Shown here: positions 1 through 8,377 of the stretch, piece by piece | Layout: every line of letters starts with the position of its first letter | How positions within the stretch are numbered: position 1 is the stretch's first letter | Origin: Selenomonas sp. AB3002 | GTDB taxonomy: Bacteria; Bacillota; Negativicutes; Selenomonadales; Selenomonadaceae | Length of the DNA: 64,000 nt | NCBI RefSeq assembly: GCF_000702545.1 | Contig: NZ_JNIO01000008.1 | Span: 806,001 to 870,000 of the forward strand | Direction of reading: 5' to 3' | Translations under genes and position numbers: made by a program | The notes under the pieces: model-generated | Databases searched by the model: none | Told to the model about the DNA's origin: nothing | What the model saw: the letters and a program-made list of their open reading frames with translations, nothing else

Positions 1-2
1 TC

Positions 3-56
3 ACAGGCGGAGCCGACCAGACGCAGACTGTATTCATGAAAGTGACGGTGGCATGA
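3..56 (+). CDS. C-terminal end of an upstream gene (partial)
   Basis: A reading frame open from the left edge ends in TGA at 54-56. It encodes about 17 residues ending in MKVTVA. It overlaps the next start codon in an ATGA arrangement, as in a translationally coupled operon. The same coupling is repeated between the next two genes, which supports a real upstream gene, but the fragment is too short to identify. Confidence 0.4.
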   Translation, partial: TGGADQTQTVFMKVTVA

Positions 57-988
57 ACATGATAGAGGAAGTGGTATCTGCCCACCTGCCTGTGGGCGAG
101 ACCCTGAGGATACAGAAGAACCGCATCGAGGGCGCAGAACCCAAAAAGCGCCGCCTGGCTATCGTGACCGGCACCCACGGCGATGAGTTGGAGGGCCAGT
201 ATGTAGCCTGGCAGCTGGCCAGAGTGCTGAAGAAAAGGCAGCCGCTCCTGCGGGGCACGGTGGACATCTACCCTGCCTTGAACCCACTGGGCATCAGCAC
301 CATTTACCGGGGACTGCCGGGCTTTGACCTGGACATGAACAGGATTTTCCCCGGAAGCAGCGAGGAGACCATGTACGAATACATCGCTGGCGGCATCATC
401 GAGGATATCGCCGGGGCTGACCTCTGCATTGACATCCATGCCAGCAATATCTTCCTGCGGGAGATACCCCAGGTGCGCATCAATGAGCAAAGCGCCGAAA
501 TGCTGCTTCCCCTGGCGAAGTTCCTGAACATGAATTTCCTCTGGGTACACAGTGCAGCCACGGTGCTGGAAAGCACTCTGGCCTACAGTCTCAACTCCCT
601 TGGCACCCCCACTCTCGTGGTGGAAATGGGGGTAGGCATGAGAATCACCAAAAGTTACGGCGACCAGCTCATCACGGGCATCCTCTCTGTCATGTCCCAG
701 CTTTTCATGCTGGAGGAGCCCTGTCCCCCGGTAGCGCCTCCCATCGTCAGCACAGACGGCAACGTGGCCTTTGTCAACGCCAACGCCTCGGGCATCTTCA
801 TTCCCCGGGTACGGCACGAAGAGCGGGTGGAAGAGGGACAGCTCCTGGGACTTATCGCCGATCCCTTGAGCGGCGGTGTCAGGGAGGAATTGCACAGTCC
901 CGCCAGCGGCCTCATCTTCACCCTGCGGGAATATCCCGTGGTCAATGAAGGCTCACTGATTGCCAGGATCCTGGGAGGCGCCCTATGA
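53..988 (+). CDS. M14-family succinylglutamate desuccinylase/aspartoacylase-like hydrolase
   Basis: Putative zinc-dependent amidohydrolase or carboxypeptidase of the AstE/AspA branch of M14, 311 residues. The zinc-site motif GTHGDE is present (His42, Glu45), with the third ligand in CIDIHAS (His129). The substrate-binding-type MNRIFPG stretch lies at about residues 95-101. The C-terminal third has the compact beta-rich region usual in the family. No signal peptide is seen, so it should be cytoplasmic. It overlaps both the preceding fragment and the following paralog by ATGA. The natural substrate cannot be told from sequence. Confidence 0.85.
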   Translation: MNMIEEVVSAHLPVGETLRIQKNRIEGAEPKKRRLAIVTGTHGDELEGQYVAWQLARVLKKRQPLLRGTVDIYPALNPLGISTIYRGLPGFDLDMNRIFPGSSEETMYEYIAGGIIEDIAGADLCIDIHASNIFLREIPQVRINEQSAEMLLPLAKFLNMNFLWVHSAATVLESTLAYSLNSLGTPTLVVEMGVGMRITKSYGDQLITGILSVMSQLFMLEEPCPPVAPPIVSTDGNVAFVNANASGIFIPRVRHEERVEEGQLLGLIADPLSGGVREELHSPASGLIFTLREYPVVNEGSLIARILGGAL

Positions 989-1917
989 AGAGAAAAACCT
1001 TATTCACCATCGACGCCCAGCCCTACCGCCAGCCCATCCCGGTTTATGGCTATTTCTTCGGCTCAGAGGAAAAGACCTTAGCGGTCATGGGCGCCATCAG
1101 GGGCGATGAGTTCCAGCAGATGTATACGGCTGCCAAACTGGTGCAGGAACTCACCCGCCTGGAAGCAGAGGGGAAAATCATCGGGGACTGCGGCCTTTTG
1201 GTCATTCCCTGCGCCGGACAGTTCTCCATGAATGTCAGCCGGCGTTTCTGGCCCTTGGACAATACGGATATCAACCGCATGTTCCCGGGCTATGACAAGG
1301 GCGAAACTACCCAGCGGCTGGCCTGGCGAATCTTTGAGGCCCTGAAGGGCTATACTTACGGCATCCACCTGACCAGCCTTTACCTGTCGGGAGATTTTAT
1401 CCCCCATATCCGCATCATGGATACGGGCTGGCAGGAAAATGCAGAAGGACTGGACTTCGGGCTGCCCTACCTCATCACCAGGAAGCCCCGCCCCTACGAC
1501 ACAACCACTTTGAACTACAACTGGCAGGTCTGGGAAACCCGCACTTTTTCCCTTTACACCAAAGCCACGGATTTCATAGATGAGAAAAGCGCCCAGGAAG
1601 CTACCGACAGCATCCTGCGCTTCCTCACCCGGCACGGCTTCCTGAAAGACGTGCCTCTGCCCGAAGGCGAAGCCACCCAGGCCGTCAGTGAGAAAAACCT
1701 CGTCACCATCAGGAACACCTGCGGCGGCATCCTGCTGCACTGCCGCCCCACTTCAAGCCAGGTACAGGCTGGCGAAATCATTGCCAACATCGTCGATCCC
1801 TATACGGCAACGGTGCTGGAAGAAATACGCGCCCCCCAGAAGGGCACCATCTTCTTCGCCCGCCACGCCCAGATCATAGCCGCCCAGACCATCGTCTTCC
1901 GACTGATTCCCGGCTGA
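985..1917 (+). CDS. M14-family paralog with altered metal site
   Basis: A second AstE/AspA-like protein of 310 residues, translationally coupled to the first by a 4-bp ATGA overlap. The fold signature is conserved (GAIRGDE near residues 36-42, INRMFPG near 96-102, GIHLTS around His128). The first zinc-ligand His of the HGDE motif is Arg39 here. It may be a non-catalytic or changed-specificity partner of the upstream enzyme, perhaps in a heteromer; that is inference. A strong hairpin follows 14 bases after the stop. Confidence 0.8.
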   Translation: MKRKTLFTIDAQPYRQPIPVYGYFFGSEEKTLAVMGAIRGDEFQQMYTAAKLVQELTRLEAEGKIIGDCGLLVIPCAGQFSMNVSRRFWPLDNTDINRMFPGYDKGETTQRLAWRIFEALKGYTYGIHLTSLYLSGDFIPHIRIMDTGWQENAEGLDFGLPYLITRKPRPYDTTTLNYNWQVWETRTFSLYTKATDFIDEKSAQEATDSILRFLTRHGFLKDVPLPEGEATQAVSEKNLVTIRNTCGGILLHCRPTSSQVQAGEIIANIVDPYTATVLEEIRAPQKGTIFFARHAQIIAAQTIVFRLIPG

Positions 1918-1931
1918 ATTTCACTATCACA

Positions 1932-1982
1932 TATATGACAAAAGAGGAGCTGCTTGCTGAGCAGCTCCTCTTTTGTCATATA
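1932..1982 (+). terminator. Long perfect hairpin after the M14 pair
   Basis: A perfect 23-bp stem (1932-1954 pairing with 1960-1982) around a 5-base loop. The descending arm contains CTCCTCTTTTG. It sits just after the stop of the second M14 gene and before a convergent gene, so a bidirectional terminator is likely. Confidence 0.75.
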
Positions 1983-2062
1983 CACTATATTGTTTATCAC
2001 GATTTGTTACTCTCCTCCTATGATGAACGCGATTTTGCTGTCATAGGAGGCAATTTATTCCT

Positions 2063-3067
2063 TCACCTTTCCAACAGGTCTTCAAGGGGCATGGCTTCAA
2101 GCTGCTCTGTCTGCTGAAGCTGTTCCTCTGCCTGACTCACATGCTTGATGGTACCGTTGGTGGCCTGCATATCCTGCTGTACGTCCATGGCAGCGGCCAT
2201 GCCCTTGTCCGGGGCGGGAGAGGAGGAAACTTCTGTCCGTTCCTTTCCCTCCTCGATGGCTTCCTGCACTACGTCTTCGGGCCTGGGGTCGCGGGTGACA
2301 TTCCTTTCGCCCTGCTCGGCCACCTGCTCCTCGGTGCGGACTGCCATGGAGAGCTCGCTGCTGCGCATGTCAAGGGTGACATTCAGGTCTTTGGCACGGC
2401 TTTTGGCCAGAGTTATATCCCCCCGCTCCTGGATGATTTCCTGGGTGTAAAGTTCCTTGAGGGCGCCTTCATTGGCTATCTGGTTATCCGCCTCTGTTAT
2501 GCCGCGCTCGATTTCTGCCATTTCAAGCTGCATCTGCAGCTGGGCCACAGCCTGCTCCGCTTCGGTCAGTTCCGGGGAGCCAGCTTCCATCTTTTCCCGC
2601 AGGGCCTGCTTCTTGCCATAAAGTTCATGGAGTTTGTCATCGGGGCTCATGCCCTTTTCCTTGAGCTCGTCAGCCTCCTCCTGCATGCGGGCTTTTTCCT
2701 CCGCCGTGAGGCTGGTATCCGTGTCAATGCGCTCCTGGAGCTTTTCCGCCTGCTTCTTGTAATCCTCACGAGCGGCAATCTTGTCGTTGAGCTCCTGTAG
2801 ATTCTTTTCCCCTTCGGTCATGAAGTCGGTCTGGCCCATTTTCCTCAAGGGGTCCAGAGCTTCTTCCGAGAGCTTGCGGCCAGCCGCGCTGATTTGCACT
2901 TCCGCAGCCTTGCCGATAACGGTGTCGTCGTCTTTTTCCCCATCGGGCTGCTGGAGCCTCTGGAAAATATTTTCCGCGCCTCCCGCAGACTTCTGGATCT
3001 TCTGGTAAATGTTCTCCATTTGGAGAATATTCCTGCTGTCCTCCCTGATTTTGCCTATCATGGACAT
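2063..3067 (-). CDS. Coiled-coil protein of unknown function
   Basis: About 334 residues, rich in Glu, Gln, Lys and Ala, with long heptad-like helical stretches over most of its length. There is no signal peptide or membrane segment. I chose the ATG at 3067 (MSMIGKIRED) over one seven codons upstream because AAAGGGG lies 8 bases before it. Members of this type can be structural or appendage-associated, but nothing visible assigns a role. It stands alone, convergent with the M14 pair. Confidence 0.7.
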   Translation of the reverse strand: MSMIGKIREDSRNILQMENIYQKIQKSAGGAENIFQRLQQPDGEKDDDTVIGKAAEVQISAAGRKLSEEALDPLRKMGQTDFMTEGEKNLQELNDKIAAREDYKKQAEKLQERIDTDTSLTAEEKARMQEEADELKEKGMSPDDKLHELYGKKQALREKMEAGSPELTEAEQAVAQLQMQLEMAEIERGITEADNQIANEGALKELYTQEIIQERGDITLAKSRAKDLNVTLDMRSSELSMAVRTEEQVAEQGERNVTRDPRPEDVVQEAIEEGKERTEVSSSPAPDKGMAAAMDVQQDMQATNGTIKHVSQAEEQLQQTEQLEAMPLEDLLER

Positions 3068-3521
3068 GATGAGTTCCCCTTTCTTCATGAAAAGCTATTC
3101 CGTTCCTCCCTGAAGTCTGGTCAGACAATCATTCATAGTATATATCGGCACATGGGGTAAAATGCTTAATAGTAAACCCAGCCCTGCGGAATAAATATTT
3201 TCACCCCAGCTACATCGCCTTCATTCACCAGTTGTCTACCGATTTAACGCTTAATCACTGGCATCATCTGAAATTTAGCGCAGAAATTCCCTATAATGCT
3301 CAAAATATTTTTCAATTTTCTGCTAAATGGGTATCTTCCCTCCCCAATTTGTAGAAGCCAGTCTCTGCGTTTCATCATGAACAAAGCCCCCTTCGCGAAA
3401 AAATCCTCTTTCTCAATTTTAACGCATAGGAGGGCTTCATTGATTATACGGTTAGGTTTAGTGCAGAATTATTTTGTTCCGCAGGGCTGCTTGAATCAGT
3501 CAGATTGTACCGTGCCAAGTC
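3068..3521. other. Non-coding stretch, nothing recognised
   Basis: About 450 bases without a credible gene on either strand. The AT-rich part next to the coiled-coil gene probably carries its promoter. An imperfect AGCCC/GGGCT pairing lies near 3388-3443. No remnant could be read with confidence. Confidence 0.4.
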
Positions 3522-4268
3522 TCAGAAATGGCGGAAGCCCTTCTGGCTCAACGTAATCTTGGCAGGAAGATTGACCACCTCATGAACATTTACGAAAAAT
3601 CCCTTGGCCTGCTTTTGGAAGTCCTTGTAGGCAGCAGAGCCTGCATATTTTTCATATGCTGCCTGATCTTCGTACATTTCCATGGTATGAATCACATTGG
3701 GCCTGTCGTGCTCTGACGTTACAAACATGCCCAGCACACCTGCCTCATCTCTGACGGCACGGACTGCCTCCTGCTTTGCCAGTGCCTGGTACTGAGCCAG
3801 GTTTTCCGGCTTGACCTCATAGCGATGCATAAAGACCACCGTTGCTACGCCACTGGTTTTTTGTTCCAGAGCGATGCCATTAGCCTCCAATATCTTGAGG
3901 CTCTTCAGCATCGGCAGCCGTGCCGCACGATAATCCTGAAAAGCCTCGCTGGTGCTATGGATGCGGTAAGCCTCGTAGCTTTCATAGATTTCCAGCAAGC
4001 GCATCAGGTCGTGATTCTTTGCATCGATAGCACCATAGAGCGCATAGGTGCCAGCCTCCTTGGCAGTTTGCGGCGCCACGGTACGAGCGCCGATTTCACC
4101 CATGGCCTGCATATTGCCGGGAGTGCTTTCCAGCACCGCCCAGTGAACCATGGGCATATTCCCTTCCGGCGTGCGGATAGGCTGAGCAAATGACAGGGAA
4201 CTTGCCATAAAAATTCCTCCCAAGGCCAACAACATCGTCTTTTTCAGATTCAATTTGAAATCCATCAT
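3522..4268 (-). CDS. Exported tandem antibiotic-biosynthesis-monooxygenase (ABM) domain protein
   Basis: About 248 residues with a Sec signal peptide (LNLKKTMLLALGGIFMASSLSFA) and two ABM-like ferredoxin-fold halves. The second half is typical of YgiN-like quinol monooxygenases (AVRAVRDEAGVLGMFV, then an IHTMEMYEDQAAYEKYAGS stretch). The start was taken at the ATG at 4268, behind AGGCGAG. It is probably the last gene of the amidohydrolase-tautomerase-flavin reductase operon. A periplasmic role in quinone or aromatic oxidation is an inference from the family. Confidence 0.75.
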   Translation of the reverse strand: MMDFKLNLKKTMLLALGGIFMASSLSFAQPIRTPEGNMPMVHWAVLESTPGNMQAMGEIGARTVAPQTAKEAGTYALYGAIDAKNHDLMRLLEIYESYEAYRIHSTSEAFQDYRAARLPMLKSLKILEANGIALEQKTSGVATVVFMHRYEVKPENLAQYQALAKQEAVRAVRDEAGVLGMFVTSEHDRPNVIHTMEMYEDQAAYEKYAGSAAYKDFQKQAKGFFVNVHEVVNLPAKITLSQKGFRHF

Positions 4269-4319
4269 TTTCTTCTCGCCTTTCCTTTTCTCACTCACGG
4301 CAAAACACGCTCCCTTCTC

Positions 4320-4874
4320 TTATTTCTGATACTGTTCCGCAAAGCCCAGGCACTTGCCCAGCACTTCTCCTGTTTTCACATACTCATAAGTAGGCATTTC
4401 AAAGAGAATGGGCTGCAGCTTGCGGTAGTCAATCTTGCCCTTTTCCGTGAGCTTATCTTCTTCCACAAAGGTGTGGTCGATTTTCAGGATGAAGCTTTCA
4501 AAGGTTTCCGTCTCGTAAATATCTTCCACGCTGCATTCCATGGTCAGAGGAGATTCGGTCAGCAGAGGGGCGCCGGATTCCCCTGTGGTATAGGCGAACA
4601 CTTCCGACTTGTCCACCTTGGCACCGCTGACCTTGCCCACATAGGAAGCCGCCGGCAGCATGGCTTCGCTGACAATATTCAAGGACAAAGCCCTGTTTTC
4701 CTTCACGCCCTTATTGGTGTAATGGGGCTTGGCCATGCTCACCATCACCCGGTCATGACCGATGATGCCCACATGTCCGGCCAGCAGCCAGTTGGCCTTG
4801 CCTCCCACCATAGCCCCCACAACCACCAGCGGCGTGGGATATAAACCAAGTACTGAACCTATGTCTTTCTTCAT
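4320..4874 (-). CDS. Flavin reductase-like FMN-binding protein
   Basis: About 184 residues of the DIM6/NTAB flavin-reductase-like superfamily: the N-terminal YPTPLVVVGA strand, NWLLAGHVGIIG, and the conserved NKGVKEN region. It probably binds FMN and reduces flavin with NAD(P)H. It is cytoplasmic. The ATG at 4874 follows GAGAGGAG by 7 bases; a GTG six codons earlier lies inside that ribosome-binding site. It overlaps the end of the tautomerase gene region, suggesting coupling. It could supply reduced flavin to the ABM-type partners. Confidence 0.8.
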   Translation of the reverse strand: MKKDIGSVLGLYPTPLVVVGAMVGGKANWLLAGHVGIIGHDRVMVSMAKPHYTNKGVKENRALSLNIVSEAMLPAASYVGKVSGAKVDKSEVFAYTTGESGAPLLTESPLTMECSVEDIYETETFESFILKIDHTFVEEDKLTEKGKIDYRKLQPILFEMPTYEYVKTGEVLGKCLGFAEQYQK

Positions 4875-4888
4875 GGCTGAAGCTCCTC

Positions 4889-5089
4889 TCACTTGTTCTT
4901 CTCAGCGGCTATCTGGGGCAACGTCTTGCCCCCCACGCCCCAGTTTTCCGGCTCATTTTCTTCCACCAGCACGAAAAACGCCTGGGGCGGCATGCTCAAG
5001 TCCTCACTGGCCACCCTCGTAATGTCGGCAATCAATTTGGCTTTCTGTTCCGTCGTTGCTTTGGCGGTCTTTACAGCAATAAATGGCAT
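4889..5089 (-). CDS. 4-oxalocrotonate tautomerase family protein
   Basis: 66 residues, the usual size of the small tautomerase subunit. It begins MPFIAVKT, so Pro2 can become the catalytic N-terminal proline after Met removal. The AFFVLVEEN strand and conserved ENWGVGGKTL region fit the family. These enzymes tautomerise 2-hydroxydienoates and related unsaturated acids. It lies between the amidohydrolase and the flavin reductase on the same strand with short gaps, so it is probably co-transcribed. Confidence 0.85.
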   Translation of the reverse strand: MPFIAVKTAKATTEQKAKLIADITRVASEDLSMPPQAFFVLVEENEPENWGVGGKTLPQIAAEKNK

Positions 5090-5122
5090 TTTGATGCACT
5101 CCTTTTGGCAAACTTCTTTAAC

Positions 5123-6187
5123 TTAATGAATTAACCTTTGTGAATTTTGGCAATATACCTGCTCCAGCCACCCCCGCCTTGCCAGCTCCTGATCCAGGGC
5201 GGCCTTTTTGCCCAGCAAGGCCCTGGCGGGCACATAGGGATAGTCACTGCCGTAGAGAATGTGCTCCTGGTCTGTTATCTGCAGCAGCATGGGCAGGGCA
5301 TCCGGCGTGGGATCGCCGGCCAGGTCAAAGTACAGGTTGCCAATGCTTTGTTCCATATCCACCGGCTCCATCATCTTCATGCCCGCCAGCATCTGGAACA
5401 TCGCTTTGGCTCTTTGCTTCATATAGGGCAGGAAGGAACCGCAATGCGGCACCACCACCCGCACCTGGGGATAGCGTGCCAGCATGCCGCTGGCCAGGAG
5501 ATTCACCATGGCCCGGGTGGTATCGGCAGGATATTCGTACAAGGCCATGACCTTGCCTGTCACCGTCCCCTGCCGCGGCAACTGCGGTGCGGGACTGGGA
5601 TGGATGATGGTGAGCGCCCTGCGGCGATTGAGCTCTGCAAAGATCTCTTCCCAACGCTCATCCCCCAGATAAATGCCGCGGGCATTGCTGGGAACTTTTA
5701 CTCCCAAGGCTCCCAGTTTCTCCATGGCATAAGCGATTTCCTGCAAGGAACCATCTATGCTTGGGAAGGGCACCGTGGCCACAAAGCCGAATTTGTCCGG
5801 GTACTGACGGCACAAGGCTGCCGTCTCCTCGTTGATCTGCCTGGCCACCTCACAGGTTAGCGCTTCATCTCCGTTATAGATATGCGGTGTCGCCAAGGAT
5901 AAGACGGTGTAGTCAATCCCCGCCTCAGCCATAAAAGCCAGGTGAGCTTCCGCCGACCACTGGGGCAAGGGAAAGCCCTCCTCCGCCAGAGGATCTATGC
6001 CCAGCTTTTTCAGCCCTTCGATGTAAGCAGGCAACATAGCGTGAGCATGGATATCTATTTTGCGGCCTGACGGCAGTTTCACTGCCCCCGCCGAAGCCCC
6101 ATAGGCTTCGCTCTGCCAAACTTCCCCTATGCCCAGCAGGGCAAAAGCACTCAAAGCACCGACTTTCAAAAAATCACGCCGTTTCAA
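5123..6187 (-). CDS. Tat-exported ACMSD-like metal-dependent amidohydrolase
   Basis: 354 residues. The N-terminus MKRRDFLKVG followed by a hydrophobic stretch is a twin-arginine signal. The amidohydrolase_2 fold is shown by DIHAHAM (His47, His49), IIHPSPAP, VVPHCGSFLP and the terminal YGSDYPY metal/catalytic Asp. The family includes decarboxylases (ACMSD, resorcylate) and hydrolases of aromatic-derived acids. The start is TTG at 6187, behind AAGGAG, supported by the intact RR motif; a nearby ATG is out of frame. It is first in a four-gene operon (6187 to 3522) behind a TetR-type operator-promoter. Confidence 0.85.
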   Translation of the reverse strand: MKRRDFLKVGALSAFALLGIGEVWQSEAYGASAGAVKLPSGRKIDIHAHAMLPAYIEGLKKLGIDPLAEEGFPLPQWSAEAHLAFMAEAGIDYTVLSLATPHIYNGDEALTCEVARQINEETAALCRQYPDKFGFVATVPFPSIDGSLQEIAYAMEKLGALGVKVPSNARGIYLGDERWEEIFAELNRRRALTIIHPSPAPQLPRQGTVTGKVMALYEYPADTTRAMVNLLASGMLARYPQVRVVVPHCGSFLPYMKQRAKAMFQMLAGMKMMEPVDMEQSIGNLYFDLAGDPTPDALPMLLQITDQEHILYGSDYPYVPARALLGKKAALDQELARRGWLEQVYCQNSQRLIH

Positions 6188-6308
6188 GCTTCATCTGCTC
6201 CTTTCCTGACTGCCAGCATCCAGGACAGGCTTCTACGCCTTCCACCCGCCATGCCAGCATCCCCACGGCCGAAATCCCTGGCATATAATTCCTCCCCCTG
6301 TATAAAAA

Positions 6309-6365
6309 TGACACTATGTAACCTTTCTTGTTTACTATTATATATTTAAAATGACACTATGTCAA
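6309..6365 (-). promoter_or_regulatory. Sigma-70-like promoter with two TetR-type operators
   Basis: On the minus strand, TTGACA (6360-6365), 17 bp, TATAAT (6337-6342). The palindrome TGACACTATGTCA (6352-6364) overlaps the -35. A second site, TGACACTATGTAA (6309-6321), lies just past the expected transcription start. The same palindrome recurs at three other promoters here, including that of the TetR gene. It should control the amidohydrolase operon. Confidence 0.8.
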
Positions 6366-6477
6366 TATTATTTATGAAGCCAGCTTCAATTTTTGTCACC
6401 TGGAACAACCTTCAAAGTAAGAACAGCCCTTCGCAAGCAAAAAGAGCCTGCCTCAAGCAAGCTCTCCCTTTTGCCTC

Positions 6478-7365
6478 TTACGGCAACTTATTATACTCTT
6501 TTTCCTCTACCGGTTCGCACCATTCGCTGGAAGCATTCTCTCCCGGCACTTCTATTGCCAGATGCTGGAAAGCGGAATCCTTGGCCGCGCCATGCCAGTG
6601 CTTGACATTGGCAGGGATATGCACCACATCACCGGCCTTCAGCTCCTGCGCCGGCTTGCCCCACTCCTGATACCAGCCGCGTCCGGCGGTGACCAGGAGC
6701 ATCTGGCCGCCGCCCTTGTCGGCATGATGGATATGCCAATGGTTGCGGCAGCCCGGCTCAAAGGTCACATTGCCGATGACCACCTGCTCGGTGGAAATCA
6801 TATTGAGATAGCTCTTGCCATCAAAATACTGGGCATAGTTGACATTTTCGCCGCCCACCGGGAACATACTGGTTGCCTGGATGGCTGCCAGATCCATATT
6901 ATCGCTGCCTTGGGCTGCTGTATGCTCAGCTGCAGGTTCGTTATAGACCTCTTTAGCCAGATTGAAAGCTGCCCAGGCCTTGGGCCAACCGGCATAGAAG
7001 CCCAGCTGGGTAATGACCTCAGCCATTTCTGCTTTGGTGACACCATTCTTCTTGGCCGACTGCAAATGATATTTCAAGGAGCTGTCCACCATGCCGCTGG
7101 CTACCAGTGCCGATACCGTCACAATGCTGCGGTCATGCAAGGACAAAACATCGTTCTTCGACCAGACCTCGCCAAAGAGGATATCGTCATTATAACGGGC
7201 AAAGTCCGGGGCAAACTCACCGAGCTGCTGCCGTCCTGCCGTCTGTGTTACCTTCACTGCTGCACGTTTATTCGTATCTCCCATTGCTGCTGCCTCCACG
7301 GTAAATAAATTCACTGTCATAAAAGTTGCGGCTACTAGTCCTGCCGCAATGATTTTCTTCTTCAT
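6478..7365 (-). CDS. Exported carboxymuconolactone decarboxylase-like/cupin fusion
   Basis: About 295 residues: a Sec signal (MKKKIIAAGLVAATFMTVNL), then a CMD/AhpD-like helical domain (about residues 60-150, with LHDRSIVTVSALVASGM and QLGFYAGWPKAWAA), then a cupin barrel (about 185-290, with HWHIHHADKGGG and HIPANVKHWHG). The CMD part lacks the CxxC of peroxidase-type AhpD. The ATG at 7365 follows AGGAGG; an upstream GTG-type start would overlap the -10 element and cannot be used. A periplasmic lactone or quinone-handling role is inference. Confidence 0.85.
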   Translation of the reverse strand: MKKKIIAAGLVAATFMTVNLFTVEAAAMGDTNKRAAVKVTQTAGRQQLGEFAPDFARYNDDILFGEVWSKNDVLSLHDRSIVTVSALVASGMVDSSLKYHLQSAKKNGVTKAEMAEVITQLGFYAGWPKAWAAFNLAKEVYNEPAAEHTAAQGSDNMDLAAIQATSMFPVGGENVNYAQYFDGKSYLNMISTEQVVIGNVTFEPGCRNHWHIHHADKGGGQMLLVTAGRGWYQEWGKPAQELKAGDVVHIPANVKHWHGAAKDSAFQHLAIEVPGENASSEWCEPVEEKEYNKLP

Positions 7366-7405
7366 CCAGGCCTCCTTTTCCTGCTCATTTCCCCCTCTGA
7401 CTGCC

Positions 7406-7436
7406 ACTCTAGCACTTGAAGTTCACTTCAAGTCAA
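7406..7436 (-). promoter_or_regulatory. MerR-type promoter (19-bp spacer palindrome)
   Basis: Minus strand: TTGACT (7431-7436), a 19-bp spacer, then TAGAGT (7406-7411). The palindrome ACTTGAAGTGAACTTCAAGT (7414-7433) fills the spacer. A stretched spacer holding a dyad is the hallmark of MerR-family activated promoters. It should drive the CMD-cupin gene. Confidence 0.8.
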
Positions 7437-7529
7437 GCAAAATTTTCGAGAGCGCAGATATTCCTCCCGCTGATTGCCCGCTTCTGTCGCAAGGATATGT
7501 TTAATCAACACGCCCTAGCCCCTGCCAGG

Positions 7530-8210
7530 TTATAACGCAGCCCCAATTTTATACGCCATATCGGCAAAGGAAGATTTCTCCACCAAGGAACGTGCCCCGC
7601 AGCCGGTGGCCATCACCTGGCCCACATCCTGCCATTCCATGTAGCGTACCAGTGTTTCATAGTGATTGACCAGCGCCTCCATCGTCCAGTCAGCACTGTT
7701 GTAGGCCGTAGCCATCATGATAGATTTCTTGCCATGCAATTTTCCCGTGCGGGAATAGAATCTGTCCACGATGACTTTCAGCTGCGCCGACATGCCGAAA
7801 TAGTAAAGAGGTGTCGTCAGCACAATAAGATCAGCCTCCAGCATCTTGGGCATCAGCTTATTTTCGATGGCATCCTTAAAGATACAGGGGCCGTCCATGC
7901 CGCATTTGTCACACCCCTGGCAGGGATGCGTTTCCTCATGGGCTGCATCAAAGGTAAAGACCTCATGGCCAGCACTTCTGGCCCCCTCGGTAAACCTGTC
8001 CGCCAGGTAAATTGAGGTTGATTCTTCTTTGGGATGTGGACTGCTGGTAATCACGACAATTTTCATTTTTGTTCCCCCCGACACGCTTCCTTTTTCCGGC
8101 ACCACATTTTTCTTAGGCCCGCCATCGGTCAAGGCTGACAGACCGCAGCCTGACAAAAACAAGGTTATAGCGCCCGCAGTGGTGACTTTCAAAAACTCTC
8201 GTCTATTCAC
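7530..8210 (-). CDS. Tat lipoprotein, iron-sulfur flavoprotein-type NAD(P)H-FMN reductase
   Basis: About 226 residues. It begins MNRREFLK, followed by a hydrophobic run and lipobox LSGC (Cys22), giving a twin-arginine lipoprotein. The flavodoxin-like domain starts at about residue 50 (VVITSSPHPKEEST). It carries a C-x2-C-x2-C-x5-C cluster (CQGCDKC...C), as in archaeal and clostridial ISF proteins, then LTTPLYYFGMSAQLK. The GTG at 8210 follows AGGAG by 6 bases. It should sit at the cell surface and pass electrons to extracytoplasmic acceptors; the substrate is unknown. Confidence 0.8.
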   Translation of the reverse strand: MNRREFLKVTTAGAITLFLSGCGLSALTDGGPKKNVVPEKGSVSGGTKMKIVVITSSPHPKEESTSIYLADRFTEGARSAGHEVFTFDAAHEETHPCQGCDKCGMDGPCIFKDAIENKLMPKMLEADLIVLTTPLYYFGMSAQLKVIVDRFYSRTGKLHGKKSIMMATAYNSADWTMEALVNHYETLVRYMEWQDVGQVMATGCGARSLVEKSSFADMAYKIGAAL

Positions 8211-8232
8211 ACACACCACTCCTGTAAATAAA

Positions 8233-8289
8233 TGACACCATGTAATCTTTCTTGCTGACTATTATATATTTATAATGACACAATGTCAA
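8233..8289 (-). promoter_or_regulatory. Sigma-70-like promoter with two TetR-type operators
   Basis: Minus strand: TTGACA (8284-8289), 17 bp, TATAAT (8261-8266). TGACACAATGTCA (8276-8288) overlaps the -35, and TGACACCATGTAA (8233-8245) lies just downstream of the start. The architecture is the same as at 6309-6365, and even the spacer is similar. It should drive the lipoprotein flavoprotein gene. Confidence 0.8.
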
Positions 8290-8302
8290 TATCATCCGTA
8301 AA

Positions 8303-8331
8303 AAAATGACCGCCTACATAACGGTCATTTT
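8303..8331 (-). terminator. Hairpin terminator after the flavoprotein gene
   Basis: AAAATGACCG (8303-8312) pairs with CGGTCATTTT (8322-8331), followed on the minus strand by a run of T. It lies 47 bases beyond the stop of the gene at 8378-8995. Confidence 0.75.
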
Positions 8332-8377
8332 CCCTCAATCCTATGGCACAAGCCAGCAGCCGAAGCCTCGCCGCCAA

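Noticed and set aside
2011-2050. Inverted repeat CTCCTATGA...TCATAGGAG as a terminator for the coiled-coil gene
   Set aside because: The stem is perfect but short, the loop is long and no T run follows on either strand.
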